A stretch of DNA of 64,000 nucleotides. Source: Amycolatopsis iheyensis (GTDB lineage Bacteria > Actinomycetota > Actinomycetes > Mycobacteriales > Pseudonocardiaceae). The translations under genes and the position numbers were made by a program. The notes beneath the pieces are model-generated. The model had not been told where the DNA came from. It saw only the letters and a list, made by a program, of their open reading frames with translations, and ran no database searches. The stretch's first letter is position 1, and the number at the start of each line of letters is the position of its first letter. The stretch is from NCBI RefSeq assembly GCF_024703995.1, contig NZ_JAMXQV010000001.1, positions 186,001-250,000 of the forward strand, written 5' to 3'. Shown in pieces: positions 32,827 to 41,378 of the stretch.

Positions 32827-35121
32827 ATGTCACGGCAGTTCCTCGCGGAGGGCGGGTCCATCACGCTCTCCGGAGGTGGCTACACGATTGTCGGTGTAGT
32901 CGCCGTGGTCGCGCTTGCCGCACTCGTCATCGGCTACGTCCTGCTCAAGGAGGTGCTGGCCGCAGGCCAGGGCACCGCCAAGATGCAGGACATCGCCAAG
33001 GCGGTGCAGGAAGGCGCGGCCGCTTACCTCAAGCGGCAGCGGAACACCCTCGCCATTTTCGGCGTGATCGTGTTCCTCCTGCTCTTCGCACTTCCCGCCG
33101 ACGACTGGAACGAGAAGATCGGCCGTTCGATCTTCTTCCTGGTCGGTGCGGCGTTCTCGTTCGCGATCGGTTACCTCGGCATGTGGCTGGCCACGCAGGC
33201 GAACCTGCGCGTGGCCGCCGCGTCGCGCGAGGAAGGCGGCCGTGAGGTCGCCATGCGCGTGGCGTTCCGCACCGGTGGTGTGGTCGGCATGATCACCGTC
33301 GGCCTCGGCCTGTTCGGTGCCGCGGTCGTCGTGCTGGTGTACACCGGCCAGGCGCCCAAGGTGCTCGAGGGCTTCGGCTTCGGCGCCGCCCTGATCGCGA
33401 TGTTCATGCGTGTCGGCGGCGGTATCTTCACCAAGGCCGCCGACGTCGGCGCGGACCTGGTCGGCAAGGTCGAGCAGGGCATCCCGGAGGACGACCCCCG
33501 CAACGCCGCCACCATCGCGGACAACGTGGGTGACAACGTCGGCGACTGCGCCGGCATGGCCGCTGACCTGTTCGAGTCCTACGCCGTCATGCTGGTCGCC
33601 GCGCTGATCCTGGGCAGCACCGCCTTCGGCGTGCACGGCCTGATCTTCCCGCTCATCGTGCCGGCCATCGGTGTCATCACCGCGGTCATCGGTGTCTACA
33701 TCACCAAGGCGCGTGCGGGTGAGGGCGGCCTGGTCACGATCAACCGCTCGTTCTACATCTCCGCGGTCATCTCCGCCGTCCTGTCGGCGATCGCGGCGTT
33801 CGTGTACCTGCCGAGCAGCTTCTCCGACTTCGGCGCGGGCTTCGAAAACTCGGGCAACCCGGCGGTCATCGCGACCGTCGCGGTGATCATCGGCATCGTG
33901 CTCGCCGCGGTCATCCTGAAGCTGACCGGTTACTACACCGGCACCGAGTACAAGCCGGTCAAGGACGTCGCGCAGACGTCGGAGACCGGTGGCGCGACCG
34001 TCATCCTGTCCGGCATCTCGGTCGGTTTCGAGTCCGCTGTGTACACCGCGCTGGTGATCGGCGCGGCCGTGTTCGGCGCGTACCTCCTGGGCGGCGGCGT
34101 CGCGCTGTTCGCCGTGGCGCTGGCCGGCACCGGTCTGCTGACCACCGTCGGCGTCATCGTCGCGATGGACACCTTCGGCCCGGTTTCGGACAACGCGCAG
34201 GGCATCGCCGAGATGTCGGGCGACGTCGACGAGAAGGCCGCGCAGATCCTCACGGAGCTGGACGCGGTGGGCAACACCACCAAGGCCATCACCAAGGGCA
34301 TCGCGATCGCGACGGCCGTCCTCGCGGCGACCGCGCTCTTCGGCTCCTACTCGGACGCGATCACGAAGACCCTGTCCGGCATGGGCAACGGCGTCGTCAC
34401 CGGCATGGACGCGGCCAAGTCGTTCGTCAACCAGATCGTCAGCCCGAACACGCTCGTCGGCGTGATCGTCGGCGCGGCCGTGGTGTTCATGTTCTCGGGT
34501 CTCGCCGTCAACGCGGTTTCCCGCGCGGCCGGCGCGGTGGTCTACGAAGTCCGCCGCCAGTTCCGCGACATCCCGGGCATCATGGAGGGCACCACCCGCC
34601 CCGAGTACGGCAAGGTCGTCGACATCGTCACGCGCGACTCGCTGCGTGAGCTGACGACGCCGGGTCTGCTGGCGGTCTTCGCCCCGATCGCGGTCGGCTT
34701 CGGCCTGGGCACCGGCGCGCTCGCCGGCTACCTGGCCGGCGCGATCGCCTGCGGCACCCTGATGGCGATCTTCCTCGCCAACTCCGGTGGCGCGTGGGAC
34801 AACGCGAAGAAGCTGGTCGAGGACGGCAACCACGGTGGCAAGGGCTCGTCCGCGCACGAGGCCACCATCATCGGTGACACCGTCGGTGACCCGTTCAAGG
34901 ACACCGCCGGCCCGGCGATCAACCCGCTGATCAAGGTCATGAACCTGGTCTCGGTGCTGATCGCGCCCGCCGTCGTCCAGTTCTCGATCGGCCCGGATGA
35001 GAACGCCGCCGTGCGCATCATCATCTCGCTGGTCGCGGTCGCAGTGATCGTGGCGGCGATCGTGGTCTCGAAGCGCCGGGGGACGGTCCTGACCGACTCC
35101 CCGTCGGAGATCAAGGCCTGA
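32827..35121 (+). CDS. hppA: H+-translocating membrane pyrophosphatase (K+-independent type)
   Basis: The 764-residue protein has about 16 transmembrane helices and hydrolyses PPi while pumping protons. The catalytic segment DVGADLVGKVEQGIPEDDPR and the DNVGDNVGDCAGMAADL motif lie near 205-250, and the third acidic cluster is GDTVGDPFKDTAGPAINPL near 680. GNTTKA near 481-486 has Lys where K+-dependent enzymes have Ala, so this is the K+-independent subtype. ATG at 32827 follows GGAGG. It is a single gene between the helicase and the lipoprotein gene. Confidence 0.96.
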   Translation: MSRQFLAEGGSITLSGGGYTIVGVVAVVALAALVIGYVLLKEVLAAGQGTAKMQDIAKAVQEGAAAYLKRQRNTLAIFGVIVFLLLFALPADDWNEKIGRSIFFLVGAAFSFAIGYLGMWLATQANLRVAAASREEGGREVAMRVAFRTGGVVGMITVGLGLFGAAVVVLVYTGQAPKVLEGFGFGAALIAMFMRVGGGIFTKAADVGADLVGKVEQGIPEDDPRNAATIADNVGDNVGDCAGMAADLFESYAVMLVAALILGSTAFGVHGLIFPLIVPAIGVITAVIGVYITKARAGEGGLVTINRSFYISAVISAVLSAIAAFVYLPSSFSDFGAGFENSGNPAVIATVAVIIGIVLAAVILKLTGYYTGTEYKPVKDVAQTSETGGATVILSGISVGFESAVYTALVIGAAVFGAYLLGGGVALFAVALAGTGLLTTVGVIVAMDTFGPVSDNAQGIAEMSGDVDEKAAQILTELDAVGNTTKAITKGIAIATAVLAATALFGSYSDAITKTLSGMGNGVVTGMDAAKSFVNQIVSPNTLVGVIVGAAVVFMFSGLAVNAVSRAAGAVVYEVRRQFRDIPGIMEGTTRPEYGKVVDIVTRDSLRELTTPGLLAVFAPIAVGFGLGTGALAGYLAGAIACGTLMAIFLANSGGAWDNAKKLVEDGNHGGKGSSAHEATIIGDTVGDPFKDTAGPAINPLIKVMNLVSVLIAPAVVQFSIGPDENAAVRIIISLVAVAVIVAAIVVSKRRGTVLTDSPSEIKA

Positions 35122-35272
35122 CGCACCAACCCGTCCCCGGGCCCGGCACGCAGCGTCGCGTGCCGGGCCCGGGGCGTGTCAGGCCATCCCACACAGGCTC
35201 GGCGACTTGCGAAGCGGTGCCGAGTCGGTACCGTCGGCCCTTCCGGGACGTCGTCGAGCAGGAGGTGTTCAG

Positions 35273-35860
35273 GTGCGGCCGCGGTCAACCGTCTTCGCCG
35301 CCCTAACCACGACGATCACCATCGGCCTCGCCGGCTGCGGGCAGCAAGCCTCGCAGACGCCGGCACGGGACCAGGGTCTGTCGGTGACGACCGTGGTTCC
35401 CCAGGCCGATGCCACGGCGAGATGGGCGGACGGCTACTGCGGCGCGGTGACGCACCTGGTCCGCGCGCTGGCGGCGCTGCCGACCGTCGACCCGAGCACG
35501 CCGCAGCAGGCGTCCCGGACGTCCAGTGACCTGCTCACGTCGGTCGTCGGCGGGCTCGACCGGAGCCTCGCCGGGCTGAACGCGCTCGGCGCGCCGCCGG
35601 TCGCGTCGGCGGACGGCGGGCGCGAGGACGTCATCGGGCAGTTCGCCGCGATCCGTGAGCAGGCCGAGAACGCGCGTCAGCGCATCGAAGCCGTCCGCGG
35701 GGACGCGGCAGCGACCAAGGAGGCCCTCGGCGAGGCCAGGGCCACGCTGGACCGCATCGACGCCCTCGACTACCTCAAGGGCCTCAAGGACGTCCCGGCG
35801 CTCAAAGCGGCCGAACTGCGCGCCCCGGCGTGCCGTCAGCTGGATCAACCACCCGGCTGA
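35273..35860 (+). CDS. Small lipoprotein of unknown function
   Basis: The 195-residue protein has a lipoprotein signal ending LAGCGQQ (lipobox Cys about residue 22), then a Thr/Ala-rich spacer and a helical domain, about 90-175, with predicted coiled-coil character (REQAENARQRIEAVRGDAAA, LGEARATLDRIDALDYLKGL). I use GTG at 35273, which has AGGAGG 8 nt upstream; the open frame extends back to 35207 without a site. No family recognised. Confidence 0.75.
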   Translation: MRPRSTVFAALTTTITIGLAGCGQQASQTPARDQGLSVTTVVPQADATARWADGYCGAVTHLVRALAALPTVDPSTPQQASRTSSDLLTSVVGGLDRSLAGLNALGAPPVASADGGREDVIGQFAAIREQAENARQRIEAVRGDAAATKEALGEARATLDRIDALDYLKGLKDVPALKAAELRAPACRQLDQPPG

Positions 35861-35885
35861 AGATCGGCGTGACACTCGCCATGAA

Positions 35886-35905
35886 TCGAACTTGTGTTCT
35901 AGTAT
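35886..35905 (+). promoter_or_regulatory. LexA (SOS) box overlapping a -10 element
   Basis: TCGAACTTGTGTTCTA (35886-35901) matches the actinobacterial SOS box TCGAAC-N4-GTTCGA at 11 of the 12 fixed positions, with a perfect GAAC-N4-GTTC core. The adjoining TAGTAT (35900-35905) fits a -10 box. The GTG start of the WhiA-like gene is 6 nt further, so the transcript would be leaderless. Confidence 0.6.
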
Positions 35906-35911
35906 GGCGCC

Positions 35912-36562
35912 GTGGATCGGACGATCTCGCTCTTCTCCGCCGAGGCCAGCGGGCCGGGTCTGGGTGACCTGGCCGGCCTGTTGTGCTGCCACGGCCAGAT
36001 CACCGGCTTCGGGCGCACCGCCGCCCGGCTGTCGGTGGTCGTCGAGGAGCCGTGGCGGGCGCACATCCTGGCGCGCGAGTTCCGCTGCCGCGGTGCCGAC
36101 GCGCAGGTCTCGAAGGCCGATTGCGGCCGTCCTCAGGTCCGGACGTCGTTCCGGGTCGACTTGCTCCCGCTGGCGCTGCGGTGGCTGCGTGAGGGCTGCC
36201 CAGGCCCGGTTGAGGACGATTCGGGTAAGGCACTGCCGGACGGTTTCCGGCTGAGTGGCGCGATGCTGCGGATGTGGGCGCTGGCGGGCGGCCGGCCCGG
36301 CACGCAGGGCTACCTGCTGGGTGTCGATCCGCTGGCGCCGAACATGCACGAGCGGCTGGTCGAGGCGCTGACGCCGTTGGGCGTGCCGGCGAAGCTCACC
36401 GGCCCGAAGGCCGAGGTCCCGGCCGTGAAGGTCACCGGGAAACGCCGGTTGGAGGCGCTGCTGGAACTCATCGGGGAGCCGCCGCCGGGCGCCGAAGCGG
36501 CGTGGCCCGGCGCGGAGCCGCTGCCGGTCCCGCACCCGGAGGCCGTGACGAGCACGGCCTGA
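35912..36562 (+). CDS. WhiA-like LAGLIDADG-domain protein (Rv3647c-like)
   Basis: The 216-residue protein recalls WhiA without its helix-turn-helix. The N-terminal part (TAARLSVVVEEPWRAHILAR) is like the WhiA N-domain. The 110-190 region (RLSGAMLRMWALAGGRPGTQ, then GYLLGVDPLAP, LTPLGVPAKLTG and RLEALLELIGEPP) is like the degenerate LAGLIDADG domain of WhiA. A gene of this type precedes topA in mycobacteria too. The GTG start at 35912 is 6 nt after a -10 box, suggesting leaderless translation. Its function is unknown; the upstream LexA box suggests DNA-damage induction. Confidence 0.65.
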   Translation: MDRTISLFSAEASGPGLGDLAGLLCCHGQITGFGRTAARLSVVVEEPWRAHILAREFRCRGADAQVSKADCGRPQVRTSFRVDLLPLALRWLREGCPGPVEDDSGKALPDGFRLSGAMLRMWALAGGRPGTQGYLLGVDPLAPNMHERLVEALTPLGVPAKLTGPKAEVPAVKVTGKRRLEALLELIGEPPPGAEAAWPGAEPLPVPHPEAVTSTA

Positions 36563-36581
36563 CCGGGTGCGAGAGCGAGCG

Positions 36582-37388
36582 TCAGGGCCGAGGCAGGGTG
36601 CAGCCGGCCTGGGTGAGCGCGATTTCGTTGGCCGCGGTCAGGCAGGCGGGAATGCCGTAGGTCTCCTGGCCGTAGTTCGTCTTGTAGTGCACGGTGACGT
36701 TCCCGGCCTGGTCGACCTCGCACGGGTTGTTCTCCGTGCAGCGCGCGCCGTCCTCGTTGCCGGTGTTGTTCACACCGACGACCTTGCCGCCGGAGACGAT
36801 CGGCGAGCCCGAGGTGCCGCCGATGGTCTGGCAGGCGGACGTGTAGCGGATCGAGTCCTTCCAGGTCCAGCTGCCCTCCTTCAACCGGTAGACGAAGCCG
36901 TCGACGTTGCAGGAGTAGATCCGCTTCCAGTAACCGGAAACGACGTCGATCGCCGCGCCGGCGCTCGGGTGCGCGTTCGACAGCTCGAGCGGCGAGATGC
37001 CGTAGCTCGACTTGATCTGCGCGTAGGTGGTGGTGAGCTGGTAGAGCGACACGTCGGTGTCGGTCATCGTCCCGTAGACGATCTTCTTGGCGCGCAGCGT
37101 GCCCGCGTTGCCGCCGCTGGCGTTGAGCAGCGTGAACGTCCGGCTGGACGTCCGGTTGGTGATGACCTGCCCGGGGCCGGGGAACCCGGTCTCGAGGCAG
37201 TGCCCGTTGGACATCACGAGGGCGGGCGCACTGTCGGGCGTCGCGGCCGGTTTGACCACCGAGCCCGAGCAGTTGGACAGCGCCACCGTGCCGGCGAAGT
37301 TCGCCGCGGCCGCGCTCGCCGGTGTGGTCCCCAGTAATACAGTGGCGGTCGCGGCGGTGAGCAGGGCGCCGAGCAGGCGTCGGGTCAT
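36582..37388 (-). CDS. Secreted trypsin-like serine protease
   Basis: The 268-residue protein has a signal peptide (ATG at 37388, with GAAAGG upstream; cleavage near ASA, residue 26). The catalytic triad is visible: His63 in VMSNGHCLE, Asp112 in TDTDVSLYQ and Ser193 in GGTSGSPIV. Paired cysteines (40/64 and others) suggest disulfides. It resembles actinobacterial S1 endopeptidases near topA. It is convergent with the WhiA-like gene, ends 19 bp from it, and is divergent from topA. Confidence 0.88.
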   Translation of the reverse strand: MTRRLLGALLTAATATVLLGTTPASAAAANFAGTVALSNCSGSVVKPAATPDSAPALVMSNGHCLETGFPGPGQVITNRTSSRTFTLLNASGGNAGTLRAKKIVYGTMTDTDVSLYQLTTTYAQIKSSYGISPLELSNAHPSAGAAIDVVSGYWKRIYSCNVDGFVYRLKEGSWTWKDSIRYTSACQTIGGTSGSPIVSGGKVVGVNNTGNEDGARCTENNPCEVDQAGNVTVHYKTNYGQETYGIPACLTAANEIALTQAGCTLPRP

Positions 37389-37694
37389 GGCGGATCCTTT
37401 CGGCTGGACGGGGAACTCAGTGAAGCGGTGACGTCCCCGCGCCCACCACCGTCGAACGGAGGGTATCCGGACGGTCACGCGCTAGGCTGCGCGGGACGTG
37501 GCCGAAATCACGTGGCGGGTACGTTGGGGAAACATCGCCGAGGTCAGCGGCGATGCGCTGGACACAGGACCGGCGGCGTGTTGGGCCACCTCCACGCCGT
37601 CCGGGCCGCGGCAGCGTGCACACTGGCAGGTCGAGACGCGGGCCCGAACCCACCGGGGGACGGGCTCGGTGCAGTTCCGCGGCGGCGGGACGAG
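37389..37694. other. Divergent promoter region between protease and topA
   Basis: This 306-bp interval has no gene. A -10-like TAGGCT is near 37482 on the plus strand. The open frame that runs through it in phase with topA has no ribosome-binding site and atypical residues, so I regard it as leader. Confidence 0.4.
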
Positions 37695-40571
37695 ATGAGC
37701 GGAGAGCAGGACAGCGTGGCAGGAGCACGGACCAAGAAGAACGGAGCCTCGGCGGACAACGGCGCCGGGCACCGGCGGCTGGTCATCGTCGAGTCGCCGA
37801 CGAAGGCCCGCAAGATCGCCCCCTATCTGGGCGGCGGTTACGTCGTCGAGTCCTCCGTCGGGCACATCCGCGACCTGCCGCGGGGCGCTGCCGACGTGCC
37901 CGCCCAGTACAAGGGCGAGTCGTGGGCGCGGCTCGGCGTCGACGTCGACAACGACTTCAAGGCGCTCTACGTCGTCACGCCGGACAAGAAGTCCAAGGTC
38001 ACCGAGCTCAAGGGCCTGCTCAAGGACGTCGACGAGCTCTACCTCGCCACGGACCCCGACCGCGAGGGCGAGGCCATCGCGTGGCACCTGCTCGAGACGC
38101 TCAAGCCGAAGGTCCCGGTCCGCCGGATGGTCTTCCACGAGGTCACCGAGCAGGCCATCCGCGCGGCCGCCGACTCGACCCGTGAGCTGGACGCCGACCT
38201 CGTCGACGCGCAGGAGACCCGCCGCATCCTCGACCGCCTCTACGGCTACGAGGTCTCGCCGGTGCTCTGGAAGAAGGTCATGCCGAAGCTCTCGGCGGGC
38301 CGCGTGCAGTCGGTGGCGACCCGGATCGTGGTCGAGCGCGAACGCGAGCGGATGCGCTTCACGTCGGCGTCGTACTGGGACATCTCGGCGACCATGGACG
38401 CGGGCGAAGAGGCTTCGCCGCGGAACTTCCCGGCACGCCTGGTCGCCGTCGACGGCGCGCGCCTGGCCACCGGCCGCGACTTCGGCTCGGACGGGCAGCT
38501 CAAGTCCTCGAACACCGAGGTCCGCGTGCTCGCGGAGGCCGACGCCCGGCGCCTGGCCGAAGCGCTGAAGCAGCGTGACTTCAAGGTTTCGAGCGTCGAA
38601 GAGAAGCCGTACACGCGGAAGCCGTACGCGCCGTTCATGACCTCGACGCTGCAGCAGGAGGCGGGCCGCAAGATGCGGTTCACCTCGGAGCGCACCATGC
38701 GGATCGCGCAGAAGCTGTACGAGAACGGTTACATCACCTATATGCGTACCGACTCCACGACGCTGTCGGAGTCGGCGATCTCGGCCGCGCGCAGCCAGGC
38801 CACGCAGCTGTACGGCAAGGAGTACGTCTCGCCGTCGCCGCGTCAGTACACGCGCAAGGTCAAGAACGCGCAGGAGGCCCACGAGGCGATCCGGCCGTCG
38901 GGCGAGGTCTTCCGCACGCCGGGCCAGGTCGCGAGCGAGCTGGACACCGACGAGTACCGCCTCTACGAGATGATCTGGCAGCGCACGATCGCGTCGCAGA
39001 TGGCGGACGCCAAGGGCACCACGATGTCCGTGCGCATCGTCGGCAACGCGACTTCGGGCGAGGAGTGCACCTTCGCCGCTTCGGGCCGCACGATCACCTT
39101 CGCGGGCTTCCTGAAGGCGTACGTCGAGGCCGTCGACACCGAGACCGGTGGCGAGGCGGACGACAAGCAGAGCCGCCTGCCGGTGCTGGAGAAGGACCAG
39201 GCGCTCACCGCTTCGGAGCTGAACCCGGACGGCCACACGACGTCGCCGCCGGCGCGGTACTCCGAGCCGAGCCTGGTCAGCAAGCTGGAAGAGCTGGGCA
39301 TCGGCCGCCCGTCGACGTACGCGTCGATCATCAAGACCATCCAGGACCGCGGCTACGTCTGGAAGAAGGGCTCCGCGCTCGTCCCGTCGTGGGTCGCGTT
39401 CGCCGTGATCGGCCTGATGGAACGGCACTTCGAGCGGCTCGTCGACTACGACTTCACCGCCGGCATGGAGGACGAGCTCGACCGCATCGCGGCGGGCAAC
39501 GAGCAGCGCGCGCAGTGGCTGTCGAAGTTCTACTTCGGCGGCGACATGGGCGTCGACGGCTCGATCGGCCGCCTGGGCGGGCTGAAGAAGCTGGTCGAAG
39601 GCAGTGTCGAGGACATCGACGCGCGGGAGATCAACTCGATCCCGCTGTTCAGCGACGCCGACGGGCACACGGTCGTCGTGCGGGTCGGGCGCTACGGGCC
39701 GTACCTCGAGCGCGAGGTCAACGGCGAGTCGCAGCGCGCGAACCTGCCCGAGGACCTGCCGCCGGACGAGCTCTCGCAGGAGATCGCCGAGAAGCTGTTC
39801 GCGACCCCGCAGGAGGGCCGCACGCTGGGCACCGACCCGGTGAGCGGGCACCCGATCGTCGCGAAGGAAGGCCGCTTCGGGCCGTACGTCACCGAGCTGC
39901 TGCCGGAGATCGAGCTGCCCGAGGACGCCACCGCCGCGCAGAAGAAGGCCGCCAAGGCGAAGGCCCCGAAGCCGCGCACGGGCTCGCTGTTCAAGTCGAT
40001 GGACATCGAGAACATCACCCTCGAGGACGCGCTCAAGCTGCTCTCGCTGCCTCGCGTCGTCGGCAAGGACCCCGAGTCCGGTGACGAGATCACGGCGCAG
40101 AACGGGCGCTACGGGCCGTACCTGAAGAAGGGCACGGACTCGCGGTCGCTCTCGACCGAGGACCAGCTGTTCTCGATCACCGTCGAGGAAGCGCTGAAGA
40201 TCTACGCGGAGCCGAAGCAGCGCGGCCGGTCGGCGACGGCCAAGCCGCCGCTCAAGGAGCTCGGCGAGGACCCGGTGTCGAAGAAGCCGATGGTGGTCAA
40301 GGACGGGCGCTTCGGCCCGTACGTGACCGACGGCGAGTACAACGCGACCCTGCGGAAGGGCGACGAGATCGAGTCGCTGACCGCGGAACGGGCGTCCGAG
40401 CTGCTGGCCGAGAAGCGGGCGAAGGGCCCGGCGCCGAAGCGGAAGGCGCCGGCGCGGAAGCCGGCTTCGACGACGGCGAAGACGGTCAAGGCGGGCACGA
40501 GCAAGACCGCCAAGGCCGCGGCCGCGAAGTCGACCACCACGAAGCGTTCGACGGCGACCAAGACGAAGTAA
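37695..40571 (+). CDS. topA: DNA topoisomerase I (type IA)
   Basis: The 958-residue enzyme relaxes negative supercoils. The TOPRIM domain starts with RLVIVESPTKARKIAPYLGG and contains YLATDPDREGEAIAWHLL; the catalytic Tyr is about residue 349 in YITYMRTDSTTLSESAI. The C-terminal region has repeated GRYGPYL/GRFGPYV units instead of zinc fingers, as in mycobacterial TopA, and ends in a Lys/Ala-rich tail that helps processivity in that family. ATG at 37695 is chosen; GTG at 37716 (VAGARTKKNG) is an alternative closer to M. tuberculosis TopA in length. A strong hairpin follows. Confidence 0.96.
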   Translation: MSGEQDSVAGARTKKNGASADNGAGHRRLVIVESPTKARKIAPYLGGGYVVESSVGHIRDLPRGAADVPAQYKGESWARLGVDVDNDFKALYVVTPDKKSKVTELKGLLKDVDELYLATDPDREGEAIAWHLLETLKPKVPVRRMVFHEVTEQAIRAAADSTRELDADLVDAQETRRILDRLYGYEVSPVLWKKVMPKLSAGRVQSVATRIVVERERERMRFTSASYWDISATMDAGEEASPRNFPARLVAVDGARLATGRDFGSDGQLKSSNTEVRVLAEADARRLAEALKQRDFKVSSVEEKPYTRKPYAPFMTSTLQQEAGRKMRFTSERTMRIAQKLYENGYITYMRTDSTTLSESAISAARSQATQLYGKEYVSPSPRQYTRKVKNAQEAHEAIRPSGEVFRTPGQVASELDTDEYRLYEMIWQRTIASQMADAKGTTMSVRIVGNATSGEECTFAASGRTITFAGFLKAYVEAVDTETGGEADDKQSRLPVLEKDQALTASELNPDGHTTSPPARYSEPSLVSKLEELGIGRPSTYASIIKTIQDRGYVWKKGSALVPSWVAFAVIGLMERHFERLVDYDFTAGMEDELDRIAAGNEQRAQWLSKFYFGGDMGVDGSIGRLGGLKKLVEGSVEDIDAREINSIPLFSDADGHTVVVRVGRYGPYLEREVNGESQRANLPEDLPPDELSQEIAEKLFATPQEGRTLGTDPVSGHPIVAKEGRFGPYVTELLPEIELPEDATAAQKKAAKAKAPKPRTGSLFKSMDIENITLEDALKLLSLPRVVGKDPESGDEITAQNGRYGPYLKKGTDSRSLSTEDQLFSITVEEALKIYAEPKQRGRSATAKPPLKELGEDPVSKKPMVVKDGRFGPYVTDGEYNATLRKGDEIESLTAERASELLAEKRAKGPAPKRKAPARKPASTTAKTVKAGTSKTAKAAAAKSTTTKRSTATKTK

Positions 40572-40579
40572 GCACTGCT

Positions 40580-40619
40580 CACGAAGGCCTCCTCGGCAGC
40601 TGACGGGGAGGCCTTCGTG
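40580..40619. terminator. Terminator of topA
   Basis: CACGAAGGCCTCC (40580-40592) and GGAGGCCTTCGTG (40607-40619) form a perfect 13-bp stem, 8 bp after the topA stop. Confidence 0.8.
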
Positions 40620-40637
40620 ACACTTTCGAGTGACCTC

Positions 40638-40680
40638 TCGAACGGATGTTCGGGAAATTGTCGGTGGTGCCGGGTCTCAT
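40638..40680 (+). promoter_or_regulatory. Composite LexA box plus RecA-NDp/PafBC-type promoter of the first EspG-like gene
   Basis: TCGAACGGATGTTCGG (40638-40653) matches the SOS box TCGAAC-N4-GTTCGA at all but the last base. It is followed by TTGTCGGTG (40658-40666), 8 bp, and TCTCAT (40675-40680). TTGTCRGTG-N8-TANNNT is the LexA-independent RecA-NDp promoter recognised through PafBC in mycobacteria; only the second -10 base departs. The GTG start is 6 nt after the -10, giving a leaderless mRNA. The same array recurs at 41330-41372. Confidence 0.75.
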
Positions 40681-40686
40681 GGACGG

Positions 40687-41292
40687 GTGACTACGACACC
40701 ACGCACCGTGCACACGGTGACCGCGAAAATCCTGAAGCCCATCCGCAAGGCGGCCGCCGGCAGCGCGACCGCCACGGACCTGATCGAATCGCTGCCCGGC
40801 TTCGCCGGCAGTGGCGGCGTCTGCGGCGTGGCCGTCGCGATGTACGACGAGCCGTGGTCCTCGGCGTTCTTCGACGACCGGACGAGGTTCGGCGTCGCCG
40901 GGGAGGGCATGCGCCTGTCCGGGCCGTCCACCGGCTCGGTCGCGGAGCTCCTCCGCGTGGCGCTCACGAGGCTGCCTCCGCTGCCGCCGGTGCCCGGGGA
41001 AGGGCTGTACCTCGACGCGAACGAGCGCGGCGTGCTCGAGCCCGGGCAGGAGTGCCTCGTCCTCGACCTGCTGGAGGACCTGCGGCGGCCCCGGCGGGGC
41101 ACGGTGCAGCTCGACATCATCCGCGACGGCCCGCGGCGGGCGTGGGAGATGCTGGCGCTCGTCGACGACGACCGCGGCCGGCACCTGGCGGTCCTGGGCA
41201 GACGCCGGGGCGGCCGCCGGTTGTGGTGGCTGCCCGGAACCGTGGAGCGGCTCGCGGAGTTCGTCGAAGGGCGGGTGCCGGAGCATGCCTGA
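40687..41292 (+). CDS. EspG-like protein (ESX secretion-associated family), paralog 1
   Basis: The 201-residue protein shows the C-terminal pattern of EspG-type proteins, WEMLALVDDDRGRHLAVLGR (compare the VDTDxGRY motif of the family), after a mid-region RGTVQLDIIRDGPR. It is shorter than the 260-residue paralogs downstream, lacking part of the middle. EspG proteins are cytosolic chaperones for PE/PPE or WXG100-type ESX substrates; no such substrate gene is seen here. The GTG at 40687 is placed 6 nt after a RecA-NDp-type -10, which also decides against the open frame starting at 40630. A DNA-damage link is inferred from the promoter. Confidence 0.6.
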   Translation: MTTTPRTVHTVTAKILKPIRKAAAGSATATDLIESLPGFAGSGGVCGVAVAMYDEPWSSAFFDDRTRFGVAGEGMRLSGPSTGSVAELLRVALTRLPPLPPVPGEGLYLDANERGVLEPGQECLVLDLLEDLRRPRRGTVQLDIIRDGPRRAWEMLALVDDDRGRHLAVLGRRRGGRRLWWLPGTVERLAEFVEGRVPEHA

Positions 41293-41329
41293 GCCGTTCG
41301 CCGACCGCTCACCGAAAGGCGTCACCCAG

Positions 41330-41372
41330 TCGAACACATGTGCGAGAAATTGTCGGTGCCAGGGTGTTCAAT
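41330..41372 (+). promoter_or_regulatory. Composite LexA box plus RecA-NDp/PafBC-type promoter of the second EspG-like gene
   Basis: TCGAACACATGTGCGA (41330-41345) matches the SOS box except for one base. TTGTCGGTG is at 41350-41358, then 8 bp, then TTCAAT at 41367-41372, then 6 nt to the GTG at 41379. Spacing is identical to the 40638-40680 site, and GAAATTGTCGGTG is identical in both. Confidence 0.75.
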
Positions 41373-41378
41373 CTAGGG

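Noticed and set aside
32887..32896. TTGTCGGTG inside the start of hppA
   Set aside because: It is coding sequence for the conserved hppA N-terminus, with no LexA box and no start codon at the right distance.
37428..37694. 89-codon N-terminal extension of topA
   Set aside because: No ribosome-binding site, and the TOPRIM start aligns with the shorter form.
40630..40687. N-terminal extension of EspG-like paralog 1 (and the matching RTxVREIVG stretch before paralog 2)
   Set aside because: The shared bases are better explained by LexA and RecA-NDp elements with identical spacing; the extension would translate promoter DNA.
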